Assembly: GCF_006716745.1 (NCBI RefSeq)
Contig: NZ_VFPP01000001.1
Span: 8,133,386 to 8,197,385 of the forward strand
Source: Saccharothrix saharensis
Lineage (GTDB): Bacteria > Actinomycetota > Actinomycetes > Mycobacteriales > Pseudonocardiaceae
DNA length: 64,000 nt
Reading direction: 5' to 3'
This document shows, piece after piece, positions 32,886 through 42,869 of this stretch. A program made the position numbers and the translations under genes. Each line of letters begins with the position of its first letter. The first letter of the stretch is position 1. The notes beneath the pieces are model-generated. The model had not been told where the DNA came from, searched no databases, and saw only the letters and a list, made by a program, of their open reading frames with translations.

Positions 32886-35800
32886 ATGCGGGACGTCATC
32901 CCCCTGCACGAACGCGTCGCGCGGTGCGGGCAGACCGGGGATCCCACCGACGTGCTCGGCCCGGACGCCCTGGTGCAGGCCGCCCGACTGGCGCTGCCCG
33001 CGATCGGCGGGGACGTCCCGACCGAGACCCTGACGACCCTGGCGTCGCTGCACTGGATCCGCGGCAACGCCCTGCGGCCGGAGATCGCGGGGACCGACCT
33101 CGACGCCTGCCTGACCCTCTACGGCCCGCTCGCCTCGGTGGCACCGGACGTCGTGCCGCCGCCGGTGCGCCAGTGGCGCGCGGAGAACCCCGACGCGCCG
33201 GTGCTGTCGCCGGGCGACGTCGGCGGCTTCTACGCGACCGTGGTCGCCCGGGCGGCCTTGACGACCGGGCACCCGGAGCTGGTCGACCTCGGGGTGCGGG
33301 CGTGCCGGGCCGCCTGCGGTGTGGTGGCGGACGACGACCTCACCGTGCACCGGTTCAACCTGCTGGTCCTGCTGTGCGTGCGGCACGAGCGCGGCGGCGC
33401 GGTGGCCGACCTGGACGAGGCCGTGGCGGTGGGCCGGGCCGCCCTGGAGCCCGCCGACCACTGGCTGGCCGGCGCCGCGGCGCTCAACCTCGGCGTGGCG
33501 CTGCACACGCGGTTCCAGGTGCTGGGGCGGGACGCGGACCTGGAGGAGGCCACCGGGCGGTTGCGCCCGGCGCGGTCCGCGCCGATGGAGGACGACGAAC
33601 GGCTCAGGTACCTGTTCGCCCTGGGCACCTCGCTGGCGCTGCGCGGTGAGCGCGGCGGCCCGGTCGCCGAGCTGGACGAGTGCGTGGAGGTCGCCCGCGA
33701 GGTGCTGGCCGCGTGCCCAGAGGAGCACCCCGACCGGGTCGTCGCGCACCTGCTGCTGGCGGAGGCGCTCAAGATCAGGTTCGTCCGCACCGGGGAGACC
33801 GCCGACGTCGCGGACATCGACGAGAGCCTCCGGCACACGGAGGCGGTGCTGTCGGCCGGCGACCCGGCCGACGTCACCCCGTTGCTCAAGCACGTCGGCG
33901 CGCTGGTGATCCGGCTGCTGCACGCCCGGGCCTACGGCACGCCCGACGAGGACGACCTGGCCGAGGCGGCGAGGCTGTGCGCCATCGCCGACGCCGCCGT
34001 GCCCGAGGGTCACCCGGTGCGGCACGAGGTGGACCACGCGCTGGGGCTCGTCCGACGCGCCGCGCGGGACGACTTCGCGGCGGCCGAGCGGGCGGCCCGT
34101 GCCGCGGTGTCCGCGCCGACCGCGGAACCGGCCCAGCGCGTCGCCGCCGTGTTCGCCCTGGCCGACGTGCTCACCGCGCGGTACGGGGAGACCGGCGACA
34201 CCGCGCTGCTCCAGGAGGCGACGCGGCTGCTGCGCGAGACCGTGGCGGACGCGGACCACCACGTGCTGATGGCCGCCCGGCTCAAGCTGGCCGAGGTGAC
34301 GCGGGAGTGGTTCCGGCTCTCCGGCGCCCCGCGCGACCTGGACGCGGCGGTCGACGCGGCGCGGGAGGCCGTCCGCACCGGCATCCCCGACCAGGTGTTG
34401 CGCGCCGAGCACCTGTGGCACCACGCGAACCTGCTGGGGCACCGGTTCGACCGCGACGGTCGGCTCGGCGACCTGGACGAGCGGATCGCGGTCCTGCGCT
34501 CGCTCCTGCCGCTGGTCACCGACGACGCCGACCGCGCGGGCTTCCTGCACGACCTCGCGTCGGCCCACACGACGCGGTTCAACGTCACCGGGGGACCGGC
34601 CGACCTCGACCGCGCGGTGGACGCGGTGGACCGGGCCGCCGCGCTGCTGCCCGCCGACCACCCCCGGACGCCGCACGTGCGCACGACCGGTGCGCTGGTC
34701 CGGCAGCTGCGGTTCACGGCCGCGGGCGACCCGGCCGACGTCGACGAGGCGGTCCGCCTCGCCCGCGCGGCCGTGGCGGGCACGCCGGCCGACGACCCGC
34801 ACCGGCCCCACGCGCTGAACGCCCTGGCCGGCGCGCTCGGGTCGGCGGCGCGGGTGGCGCGGGACCCGGCGGCCCTGACCGAGGCCATCTCGACCTGCCG
34901 CGAGGCGATCGCGGTGGCCGGCGCACCCGCCGTGCCCGCGACCCTCACGATGAGCGAGCTGCTGGTCGAGCGCTACCTGCGCACCGGGTCCGCCGCGGAC
35001 CTGGCGCCGGCCACCGCGGCGCTGCGGCAGGTGCTGCCCGCGACGACGGGCCACGAGCGCGGTCTGGTGCTCAACAACCTGGCCCTGGCGCTGCACCAGC
35101 AGGTGCAGCACCTGGGGACGTCCGCGGACCTGGAGGAGGCGGTCGAGGAGACGTTGCGGGCAGCCGACCAGGTGCTGCCCGAACTCCAGCCGGGGCACGT
35201 CGACCGGTTGGCGCTGACCGCGAAGGCGGCCGCCCTGCGCGCCGGCCGGTACGAGCTGCGGCGCGACCGGGTCGACATCGACCGGGCGATCACCGCCCTG
35301 CGGGCCGCCGTCGCGGACGCGGGAGGCGCCCATCCCGCGCTGACCGAGTGCCGGTTGCACCTGGGGCTGTCCCTGACGCTGCGCTTCCTGCACCACGCCG
35401 AGGTCGCCGACGTGGAGGAGGCGGTCGAGGTGCTGCGCGAGGGGATGGCCGAGGCAGGGCCGGGCGACCTGCGCGAGGCGTTGCGACCCCAGTTGGCGCT
35501 CGCGCTGCTGGCCCGCGCCCAGTGGTCCCCGTCCCCGGAGGCGCGGGACGAGGCCGTCGGGCTGCTGAGGGACGCCGGCGACGCCTTCGCGCCCGGCACG
35601 TCGGGTCACCTCGCGGCCCGCCTGCACCTGGGACGCGCGTTGCAGTTGCGCTACAACGAGACCGGCGATCCCGCCGCGCTCGTGGAAGCGGTCGAGGTCG
35701 CCCGGTCCGCCCTGCGCGCCACCGGACCGGACCACGCCCAGCACAGCACGCTGCTCGTGCTGCTCGGCACGGTGCTCACCCAGTTGTTCGAGCGGACGGA

Positions 35801-38561
35801 CGACCTCGCCGCCCTGGACGAGGCGATCGACGCGCACCGCCGTGCCACCGCCGCGGTGTCCACCGGCGACGGCGCGCGGGCCGTCGCCCTGTCCGAGCTG
35901 GCGAACTCGCTGCGCGTCCGGTACGTCCGCCGCGCCGACCCGGGTGACCTGGCCGAGGCCGTCGAGGCGGCCCGGCGCGCACTGGAGCTGCCGGGGTTGC
36001 AGCCGGCCGAACGGGCGTCGACCGCGATGGCGCTGGGCACCACGCTGCTGGTCCGCGGCCAGCACACCGGTGACCTCGCCGACCTCGCCGCGGCGGTCGA
36101 CCTCGGCCGCGACGCCGTCGCCGACCTGCCCGCCGGGCACTTCCTCGTGCCGCTGCACCTGATGGCGCTCGGCACGGCCCTGTGGGCCCGGTACGAGCGG
36201 ACCGGCGCCATCGCCGACCTGCACGAGTCGATCGACGTGATGGGTGCGGCGGCGGACCGCGGCGGTGGCGCGCAGCGGTCCCTGATGCTGACCAACCTCG
36301 CCAACGCGCTGTGCGCCCGGGCGCGTCACCTGGGTTCCACGGCGGACCTGGACGCGGCGGTGGACACCGCCCGCGCCGCGGTCGACGCCGCGTCCGAGGC
36401 GACGGCCACCACGTGCCTGCTCAACTTCGCGGTCGCCCTGCAGATCCGCTACCTCGAACGCCGGCGCGTCGCCGACCTGGACGCCGCGGTCGAGGCCGCG
36501 TCGACGGCGGTGGAGCGCTGCCCGGCGGACCACCAGCACCGGGCGCAGCTGCTGTCGAGCCTGGCCATGATGCGGTACAACCGGGACCAGGTGCGGCCGG
36601 GCGGCGCCGACCTGGACCAGGCCGTGGCCCTGCTGCGCGAAGCGGTGGCGATCACCGACCCGGCGCACGCCTCCCTCGCCATGCACCGGCTCAACCTGGC
36701 GTCGGTGCTGCGGGCCCGCTACGACCGCCGCGGCCAGGAGGACGACGCGACCGAAGGGGTCGAGCAGAGCCGCCGCGCCGCCGCCGCGATCCCGGAGGAC
36801 GACCCCCGACGCGCGGTGGTGTGGTTGAACCTCGGTCTGCTGCTGGGTCTGCGGCACGACCGCCACCGCGTCCCGGCCGACTACGACGAGGCCGTGGCGG
36901 CCTGCCGCACCGCCGCCGGCGCCCGTTCCGCCACGCCGGTGATGCGGTCGTCCGCCGCGCTGACGTGGGCGTTCCTGGCCGCCCGGCACGCGGACTGGTC
37001 GACCGCGGTCGAGGCGTTCGGGGTGGCCGCGGCCCTGCTGCCGCAGGCGGCCTGGCACGGCGTCGAGCGCGGCGCCCGGGAACGGCGGCTGGACCGCTGG
37101 GAGGGCGTGGCCACGGCGGGCGCGGCGGCCGCGGTGGAGGCGGGCGAGGTGGACCTGGCCGTGGAGCTGCTCGAACAGGGCCGTTCGGTGCTGTGGTCGC
37201 AGGCGTTGCAGACCCGCGACGACGCGTCGGTGCTGCGGGAGCGGGACCCGGCGCTGCACGACCGGATGCGCAGCGTGGCGGCCGAGATGGCGGTGGCGGC
37301 GGTCGACACGCCGGACGTCCTCACGCCGACGCCGCCCGCCGGTTCGCCGGCCGACGCCGCCCGGCTCGACCAGGACCGCCGCATCCGGCTGGCCGAGGAG
37401 TGGGACCGGCTGCTCGCCCGGGCACGGGCGTTGCCCGGCCTGGAGCACCTGTTGCGCGTGCCGCCCCTGGCCGCCCTGCGCGACGGCCTGCCGGACGGGC
37501 CGGTGGTGCTGGTCAACGTGCACGACGCGCGGTGCGACGCGCTGGTGGTCCGGCGCGACGGGCCGGTGGAGCACGTCGGGCTGCCCGACCTGACCGCGGC
37601 CGAGATCGGCGACCGGGCCACCGCGTACCTGCGCGCGTTGCAGGTGCTCGGCCGGCCGGCGGTGCCCGGGGACCTGACCCGCACGAGCGCCAAGCAGGCC
37701 CTGCACGTGACGCTGGAGTGGCTGTGGGACACCGTCGCCGGTCCGGTGCTGGACCACCTCGGTCTGGCCGACGGCGAACGGTTGTGGTGGTGCCCCACCG
37801 GGCTGCTGACCCTGCTGCCGCTGCACGCCGCCGGCTACCACGACCCGGCCGACACCCCGGCCGGGCGGACCGTGCTCGACCGCGTCGTCTCGTCCTACAC
37901 CCCGACGCTGCGCGCCCTCGCCCGCGCGCGCAAGGCCGACCCGCCGGCCACGGCGGACCGGCGGCTGCTCGCGGTGAGCCTGCCGGAGACCCCGGCCGGC
38001 GGCGTGGCGTTGAGCCCGTTGCCCGGCGCCCGCGCGGAGGCCGGGTTCTTCGAACGCGCGATGCCCGGGTCGCACACGCTGCGCCTCGGCGAGGAAGCCA
38101 CGCACGCCACCGTCACCGCGGACCTGCGGACGCACGCCTACGCGCACTTCGCCTGCCACGGCGGACAGGACCTCGACGACCCGTCCACGGGCGCGCTGTA
38201 CCTCTGGGACAAGCCGCTCACCGTGCTCGACGTCGCAGGCCTCGACCTCGGGCACGCCGAGCTGGCGTACCTGTCGGCCTGCCACACCGCCGTCGGCGGC
38301 ACGACCCTGCCCGACGAGGCCATCCACCTCGCGGCGGCGCTGCAGCTCGCGGGCTACCGGCACGTGATCGCGACCCTGTGGACGGTCACCGACCGCACCG
38401 CGGTCGACGTGGCGACGTCGGTCTACACCGCCCTGCTCGACGGCTCCGGCCTGGACCTCGGCGACACCGCCCGCGTGCTGCACCGGACCGTGCGGGCGCT
38501 GCGCGACGCCGCCCCGCGCGACCCGACGCGGTGGGCGCCGTACATCCACGCGGGAGCATGA
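32886..38561 (+). CDS. Giant TPR-CHAT protease-like protein
   Basis: 1891 residues. Residues about 90-1430 are a long series of TPR-like repeats with the recurring pattern of a short helix, ARYxxTGxxADLDEAV and ARxAL. The C-terminal ~400 residues are a CHAT caspase-like peptidase with the catalytic pair His1758 (FACHGG) and Cys1799 (YLSACHTA), followed by the typical DEAIHLAAALQLAGYRHVIATLW. ATG 32886 is chosen (GAGG 9 nt upstream). CHAT proteins act as proteases triggered by partners; TPR-CHAT proteins are known in type III-E CRISPR and other defence contexts. The SLATT membrane protein gene follows after 107 nt on the same strand and may be its target or effector. Confidence 0.88.
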   Translation: MRDVIPLHERVARCGQTGDPTDVLGPDALVQAARLALPAIGGDVPTETLTTLASLHWIRGNALRPEIAGTDLDACLTLYGPLASVAPDVVPPPVRQWRAENPDAPVLSPGDVGGFYATVVARAALTTGHPELVDLGVRACRAACGVVADDDLTVHRFNLLVLLCVRHERGGAVADLDEAVAVGRAALEPADHWLAGAAALNLGVALHTRFQVLGRDADLEEATGRLRPARSAPMEDDERLRYLFALGTSLALRGERGGPVAELDECVEVAREVLAACPEEHPDRVVAHLLLAEALKIRFVRTGETADVADIDESLRHTEAVLSAGDPADVTPLLKHVGALVIRLLHARAYGTPDEDDLAEAARLCAIADAAVPEGHPVRHEVDHALGLVRRAARDDFAAAERAARAAVSAPTAEPAQRVAAVFALADVLTARYGETGDTALLQEATRLLRETVADADHHVLMAARLKLAEVTREWFRLSGAPRDLDAAVDAAREAVRTGIPDQVLRAEHLWHHANLLGHRFDRDGRLGDLDERIAVLRSLLPLVTDDADRAGFLHDLASAHTTRFNVTGGPADLDRAVDAVDRAAALLPADHPRTPHVRTTGALVRQLRFTAAGDPADVDEAVRLARAAVAGTPADDPHRPHALNALAGALGSAARVARDPAALTEAISTCREAIAVAGAPAVPATLTMSELLVERYLRTGSAADLAPATAALRQVLPATTGHERGLVLNNLALALHQQVQHLGTSADLEEAVEETLRAADQVLPELQPGHVDRLALTAKAAALRAGRYELRRDRVDIDRAITALRAAVADAGGAHPALTECRLHLGLSLTLRFLHHAEVADVEEAVEVLREGMAEAGPGDLREALRPQLALALLARAQWSPSPEARDEAVGLLRDAGDAFAPGTSGHLAARLHLGRALQLRYNETGDPAALVEAVEVARSALRATGPDHAQHSTLLVLLGTVLTQLFERTDDLAALDEAIDAHRRATAAVSTGDGARAVALSELANSLRVRYVRRADPGDLAEAVEAARRALELPGLQPAERASTAMALGTTLLVRGQHTGDLADLAAAVDLGRDAVADLPAGHFLVPLHLMALGTALWARYERTGAIADLHESIDVMGAAADRGGGAQRSLMLTNLANALCARARHLGSTADLDAAVDTARAAVDAASEATATTCLLNFAVALQIRYLERRRVADLDAAVEAASTAVERCPADHQHRAQLLSSLAMMRYNRDQVRPGGADLDQAVALLREAVAITDPAHASLAMHRLNLASVLRARYDRRGQEDDATEGVEQSRRAAAAIPEDDPRRAVVWLNLGLLLGLRHDRHRVPADYDEAVAACRTAAGARSATPVMRSSAALTWAFLAARHADWSTAVEAFGVAAALLPQAAWHGVERGARERRLDRWEGVATAGAAAAVEAGEVDLAVELLEQGRSVLWSQALQTRDDASVLRERDPALHDRMRSVAAEMAVAAVDTPDVLTPTPPAGSPADAARLDQDRRIRLAEEWDRLLARARALPGLEHLLRVPPLAALRDGLPDGPVVLVNVHDARCDALVVRRDGPVEHVGLPDLTAAEIGDRATAYLRALQVLGRPAVPGDLTRTSAKQALHVTLEWLWDTVAGPVLDHLGLADGERLWWCPTGLLTLLPLHAAGYHDPADTPAGRTVLDRVVSSYTPTLRALARARKADPPATADRRLLAVSLPETPAGGVALSPLPGARAEAGFFERAMPGSHTLRLGEEATHATVTADLRTHAYAHFACHGGQDLDDPSTGALYLWDKPLTVLDVAGLDLGHAELAYLSACHTAVGGTTLPDEAIHLAAALQLAGYRHVIATLWTVTDRTAVDVATSVYTALLDGSGLDLGDTARVLHRTVRALRDAAPRDPTRWAPYIHAGA

Positions 38562-38668
38562 CGACGACGAGCGCGTTGCGGCAACCGGGTGACGTGCCGA
38601 CGACGTGGTAACCCTTTCCGAGAGACGCGTCGATACGCGGGCAGCACACACCCTGAACGGAGAGCACT

Positions 38669-39565
38669 GTGGCGTCCAGCGAGAAGGCGTTGCCCGACGA
38701 CGGCTTACCCGGGTTGTTCCACGTGGCCGACGCCATGTCCCTGCGGGGCCAGCGGGACTACCTCAGCGCGTTGCGCGCACGGCTCGTCCTGGCCGTCCTG
38801 GCGGCGGTGTGCGGGGTGTTCGCGATCAAGGTCGGACGCGTCGACGTCGCGGCCGTGGGCACCGGCGTCGCGCTCCTGGTCATGCTGCTGGTCGAGCAGC
38901 ACTTCCGCGGCAGCTCACCGGAGACCAAGTGGTACGACGGCCGCGCGCTGGCCGAGTCCGCGAAGAGCATGGGCTGGCGCTTCGCCGTCGGCGGCGCCCC
39001 GTTCCCGCTCGGCGAGGACGAGCGCGAGGCCGAGCTGCGGTTCATCCAGCAGATGGGCGCGCTGCTCAAGGACGGGCCCAACAGCGGCATCAGGCCGCCC
39101 GACCGCCCCACGATCAGCCCGGCCATGCGCGCGCTGCGCCGGGCGGACCTGGCCACGCGCAAGCGGACCTACGTCGCCGACCGCGTCAACGACCAGCAGA
39201 CGTGGTACGCGGGCAAGGCGGTGACCAACGAACGCCGGGCCCGCCTGTCGCAGCGGGTGCTGTACGCGTTCGCCTTCGGCGGCATCATCGCCGCCTTCGC
39301 CCGGGCGTTCGGCTACATCGGGTTCGACCTGGCCGGTGTCGCGGCCGCGCTGATCGCGGCGGGCGCGGCCTGGGCGGGCACCAAGCAGTACTCCACCCTG
39401 GCCCGTGCCTACGCCTACGCCTCCACCGAGCTGGGCATCGTCAAGGACCGGTTCGAGCTCGTGGTGGACGAGACGACGTGGGCCGCGGAGGTCGCCGACG
39501 CGGAGGAGGCCATCAGCCGCGAGCACACCATGTGGCGCGCCTCCCGCACGCGGGCCACGTCCTGA
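38669..39565 (+). CDS. SLATT/DUF4231-type membrane protein
   Basis: 298 residues. Two membrane helices near residues 38-55 and 60-76, and two more near 197-213 and 221-238, separated by a long cytoplasmic helical region. The motif TYVADRVNDQQTWYAGKA is typical of DUF4231/SLATT proteins. SLATT families were predicted as pore-forming effectors in nucleotide-signalled conflict systems, where a partner triggers them. The GTG start has GGAGAG 6 nt upstream. It is directly downstream of the TPR-CHAT gene and convergent with a DUF4062-NB-ARC protein 7 nt away. Activation by CHAT cleavage is a hypothesis. Confidence 0.8.
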   Translation: MASSEKALPDDGLPGLFHVADAMSLRGQRDYLSALRARLVLAVLAAVCGVFAIKVGRVDVAAVGTGVALLVMLLVEQHFRGSSPETKWYDGRALAESAKSMGWRFAVGGAPFPLGEDEREAELRFIQQMGALLKDGPNSGIRPPDRPTISPAMRALRRADLATRKRTYVADRVNDQQTWYAGKAVTNERRARLSQRVLYAFAFGGIIAAFARAFGYIGFDLAGVAAALIAAGAAWAGTKQYSTLARAYAYASTELGIVKDRFELVVDETTWAAEVADAEEAISREHTMWRASRTRATS

Positions 39566-39572
39566 CGCGGGC

Positions 39573-41636
39573 TCACCGGCCGAGGTGGCCGCGGGCCACC
39601 CGGGTCGTCGGGTGGTCCGGCCCGAGCACGCGGGTGCTCCGGTCCAGCGCGTCCTGGCTGAGCCGCCTCGCCTCCCCGCGTTCGCCCAGCTCCCACAGGC
39701 CGTGCGCCAGGTTGACCGCCGAGACGAGCGTGTCCGGGTGGTCGTCGCCCAGCAGGCGCCGCCGGTCGGCCAGGGTCCTCTCGTCCAACGCCCGCGCCGC
39801 CGCGTGCTCGCCCACGCCCCGCAGGTCGGCCGCCAGGTTGTTGGCCACCACCAACGTGTGCGGGTGCACGTCGGACAGCAGCTCCGAGCACAGGTCGTGG
39901 GCCCGCCGCCGCAACGGCAGCGCCTGCTCGGGCTCACCCCGCCGGTTCAGGTGGGTGGCCGTGCGGTCGAGCAGCCAGGCGATGTCGTTCCGGACCAGCC
40001 GCAGGTCCCGGTCGGGGTCGGTGACGGTCAGCACGTGCGGGAGCAGCGGCCCCCACACCGCCGGGTCGTCGTCCTGGCTCTGCGGCACCGCCGCGCACAG
40101 GAGCAGCACGGCGGTGGTCGGCCAACCCAGCAGCGGCCCGGCGGTGCCGTCGGCCCGCGCCCGCAGCAGCGTCGCGGGCACGGTGTGCAGCCGCACGCTG
40201 TCCGGCTCCGGCTGCACCATCGCCTGGCGGCGCAGCTCCGCCAGGGTCGCCCGGAGCAGCAGGGGGTCGGCCGCGATGTCGGCCAGCGGCACGGGCAGCA
40301 GGTCGTGGTGCCGGGCGAACAACGTCAGCGGCACGGGCTCGGGCGCCAGCCAGGCGATCAGCGTGAGCAGTTGGAACGCGGCGACGTCCTTGTCCGCGAG
40401 CCGGTCGAACGCCTCGGACCACGACGCGGCGACGGACGTCGGGTAGCCGCCGACGCCCTTGCCGGCGCCCAGCGCCTTGTCCGCCTCCACCCGCAACCGG
40501 GACAGGTAGCCGGCCGCGTCCAGCGTGGTGTCGGCCAGCAGCGCCGCCGCCTGGTCGACCGCCAGCGGCAGGTCGCCCAACGCCTCGGCGACCCGGCCCG
40601 CGTCCGCCTCGTCCAGGTGGTGGGCCATGGCGCGCAGCAGTGTCACGGACTCGGCCCGGGTGAACGGCGCCACCGGCACGGAGGCGGCGAGGTCGTGCCA
40701 GTCCGGGTTGCGGGTGGTGACGACCACGTGCCCCGCGCCGCCGGGCAGCAACCCGCGCAACGCCGCCGGGTCGTCGGCGCTGTCGAACACCAGCAGCCAC
40801 CGGCCCTGCGCGCGCAACGTGCCCGATAATCGGGCCGCCGCGGCGGCCGCGCTGTCCGACGGCCCGGCCACCCGCAACGCCCGCGCCAGCTCCGCCAGGT
40901 GGTTCACCACCAGCTCGGGCGCGCCGGCGGGCACCCACCAGGCGACGTCGTACTCCGCGGCGAACCGCTGCGCGTACTCCAGCGCGGTCGTCGTCTTGCC
41001 CACGCCGCTCATGCCGAGCAGGGTGACGCACCGGGTGCGGGTCAGCTCCCGCCGCAGCCGGGCCAGCAGGTCGTCGCGGCCGGTGAAGCGGGACAGCGGA
41101 GCGGGCAGGTTCCACAACCGCGTGCCCGCGGTGCCCGCGCGGTCGGCGTCCAGCTCGGTCAGCGCGTGGTGGACCGCGGTCTCGGCCTGAGCCGGCGACG
41201 ACACCGCGGCGATCGTGCCTTCGTCGGCCAGCCGGGCCCGGAACCGGTCCTGGCGCGAGCCGTGCTCGCGGTCCAGGAACAGCCGCGCGGGCCCCTCCGC
41301 GTCCTGGTCCAGCAGGAACACCAGCCGGGGGAGGCCCGCCTCGCCCGCGACCTCGTACTCCAGCTCCGTGTAGGACAGCTCGGGCCGGTCCCGCACCGGC
41401 GACCCGTACCGGAACCCGGCCAGCAGCACGTAGACGTCCGCCCTGAGCACCGCCTCACGGCACACCTGCGCGGGCTCCTCCTCCCGCGCGGCGAAGTACG
41501 CCATGTCGATCACCGCGTCGCCGGCGCGGCTGACCGCGGACTCGACGGCGTCCACGAACGACCGGCCGGCGGGCAGCTCGCGCAGTTCCGAGGTGTGGCT
41601 GATGAAGACACGTCGAGGCGGTCGCGCTCGGTCCAC
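39573..41636 (-). CDS. DUF4062-NB-ARC-TPR STAND protein
   Basis: 687 residues. The N-terminal ~140 residues (RVFISHTSELRELPAGRSFV; RADVYVLLAGFRYGSPV; YTELEYEVAGEAGLPRLVFL) match DUF4062, a TIR-like signalling domain. An NB-ARC ATPase follows (Walker A GMSGVGKT; WLLVFDSADD; LGDLPLAVDQAAALL), then C-terminal TPRs (HPHTLVVANNLAADLRGVGEH). This layout resembles STAND immune receptors, in which TPR sensing drives oligomerisation of the signalling domain. The GTG start lacks a clear ribosome-binding site. It converges on the SLATT gene. Its trigger and effect are unknown; a regulatory role unrelated to defence is possible. Confidence 0.85.
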   Translation of the reverse strand: MDRARPPRRVFISHTSELRELPAGRSFVDAVESAVSRAGDAVIDMAYFAAREEEPAQVCREAVLRADVYVLLAGFRYGSPVRDRPELSYTELEYEVAGEAGLPRLVFLLDQDAEGPARLFLDREHGSRQDRFRARLADEGTIAAVSSPAQAETAVHHALTELDADRAGTAGTRLWNLPAPLSRFTGRDDLLARLRRELTRTRCVTLLGMSGVGKTTTALEYAQRFAAEYDVAWWVPAGAPELVVNHLAELARALRVAGPSDSAAAAAARLSGTLRAQGRWLLVFDSADDPAALRGLLPGGAGHVVVTTRNPDWHDLAASVPVAPFTRAESVTLLRAMAHHLDEADAGRVAEALGDLPLAVDQAAALLADTTLDAAGYLSRLRVEADKALGAGKGVGGYPTSVAASWSEAFDRLADKDVAAFQLLTLIAWLAPEPVPLTLFARHHDLLPVPLADIAADPLLLRATLAELRRQAMVQPEPDSVRLHTVPATLLRARADGTAGPLLGWPTTAVLLLCAAVPQSQDDDPAVWGPLLPHVLTVTDPDRDLRLVRNDIAWLLDRTATHLNRRGEPEQALPLRRRAHDLCSELLSDVHPHTLVVANNLAADLRGVGEHAAARALDERTLADRRRLLGDDHPDTLVSAVNLAHGLWELGERGEARRLSQDALDRSTRVLGPDHPTTRVARGHLGR

Positions 41637-41687
41637 GTGATCAGCATCGCACGGGGCGCGGACCCCGCATTTTTCGGACGAGCGGGG

Positions 41688-42869
41688 TCACCGCGACCCG
41701 GCGTGCTCCTCGGTGGACGCGGGTCGCGGCGCGAGGACGTTCGCGAACCCGACCGCCAGCAGGCACAGCGCCACCGGCACCAGGAACGCCACGTTCAGCG
41801 GGATCCAGTGGGCCAGGCCGCCGATCAGCGCCGGACCGGCGAGCAGACCCACGTAGCCGAGGCCGACGACGCGGGCCATCAGCGCGCCGGACGAGCGCTG
41901 GTCCAGGTTGCCCGCCGCGGAGAACAGCTGCGGCACGCTGCCGGACAGGCCGAGGCCGAACAGCGCCCAGCCCGCGAACGCGAGCAACACCCACGGCGAG
42001 AACACCACGAGCGTGAGGCCGAACGCGGCCAGCGCCGCCCCGTACCGCACGATCGCGACCGGGCCGACGAGGGCTGCGACCCGGTCGGTGGCGAACCGGC
42101 CCACGGTCATCGCCACCGCGAACGAGCCGTAGGCGAACGCGGCGGTGCTGGTGGAGGTGCCCAGGACGTCCTCGGCGTGCAGCGCGGCCCAGTCGTTGGC
42201 GACGCCCTCGGCGAGCATCATGGCGAACGCGATGGCGCCCAGCAGCCACACCAGCTTGGTGGACGGCTTGGCGGCCGGGACGTCCGAGGCGGTCTCCTCG
42301 GCCTCGGGGCGGCCGTCCATCAGGAACCGGCCGGTCACCAGCGACACCACGATGGTGAACGCGCCGCACGCGCTCAACGTCACCGCCGTGGGCACCTCGG
42401 CGCCCAGCGTGGCCGCGCCGACGAGCGCGGCGATCGCGCCGCCGATCGACCACATCGCGTGGAACGCCGCCATGATCGGCCGCGGGTAGGCGCGTTCGAC
42501 CACCACGGCGTGGGAGTTCATGGCCACGTCGATCGTGCCGTTGCCGAAGCCGAAGCACAGCAGGGCCAGGCCGAGCGTCCACCACGACGTGGCCAGGCCG
42601 GGGAAGAACAGGGCGATGCCGAGCAGCACCCCGGCGGCGGGCAGGAGCCTCCGCTGACCCCACCGGTCGGCGAGCGGCCCGGCGACCTGCATCCCGAGGA
42701 ACGCCGCACCGCCGAGCACGAGCAGCAGACCGCCGAGGGCGCTGTGCGAGATGCCGGTCGCGCGCTCGATGGTCGGGATGTGCACCACCCACAGGCCGAC
42801 GGCGAACCCGTTGAGGGTGAAGTAGGTCCAGGTCGCGACGCGGGCGGCACGCGGCAGGGCGGTCGTCAC
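41688..42869 (-). CDS. MFS transporter
   Basis: 393 residues, 12 predicted membrane helices, with the A-type loop motif GPLADRWGQRRLLP after helix 2 and FGFGNGTIDVAMNSHAVVVE, a pattern of the fucose/galactose permease-like branch of the major facilitator superfamily. The GTG start overlaps the stop of the upstream DeoR regulator by four bases (GTGA), so the two form a coupled operon. The likely substrate is a sugar or related small molecule sensed by that regulator, but this is an inference. Confidence 0.85.
   Translation of the reverse strand: MTTALPRAARVATWTYFTLNGFAVGLWVVHIPTIERATGISHSALGGLLLVLGGAAFLGMQVAGPLADRWGQRRLLPAAGVLLGIALFFPGLATSWWTLGLALLCFGFGNGTIDVAMNSHAVVVERAYPRPIMAAFHAMWSIGGAIAALVGAATLGAEVPTAVTLSACGAFTIVVSLVTGRFLMDGRPEAEETASDVPAAKPSTKLVWLLGAIAFAMMLAEGVANDWAALHAEDVLGTSTSTAAFAYGSFAVAMTVGRFATDRVAALVGPVAIVRYGAALAAFGLTLVVFSPWVLLAFAGWALFGLGLSGSVPQLFSAAGNLDQRSSGALMARVVGLGYVGLLAGPALIGGLAHWIPLNVAFLVPVALCLLAVGFANVLAPRPASTEEHAGSR

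Noticed and set aside
32886-38561. Type III-E CRISPR-associated TPR-CHAT
   Set aside because: No Cas protein genes or CRISPR repeats were seen anywhere in the window, so a CRISPR link is not supported.
32832-38651. 1939-codon minus-strand frame opposite the TPR-CHAT gene
   Set aside because: Arg/Gly/Val/Gln-rich shadow of a GC-rich repeat gene; the plus strand has a catalytic CHAT domain.
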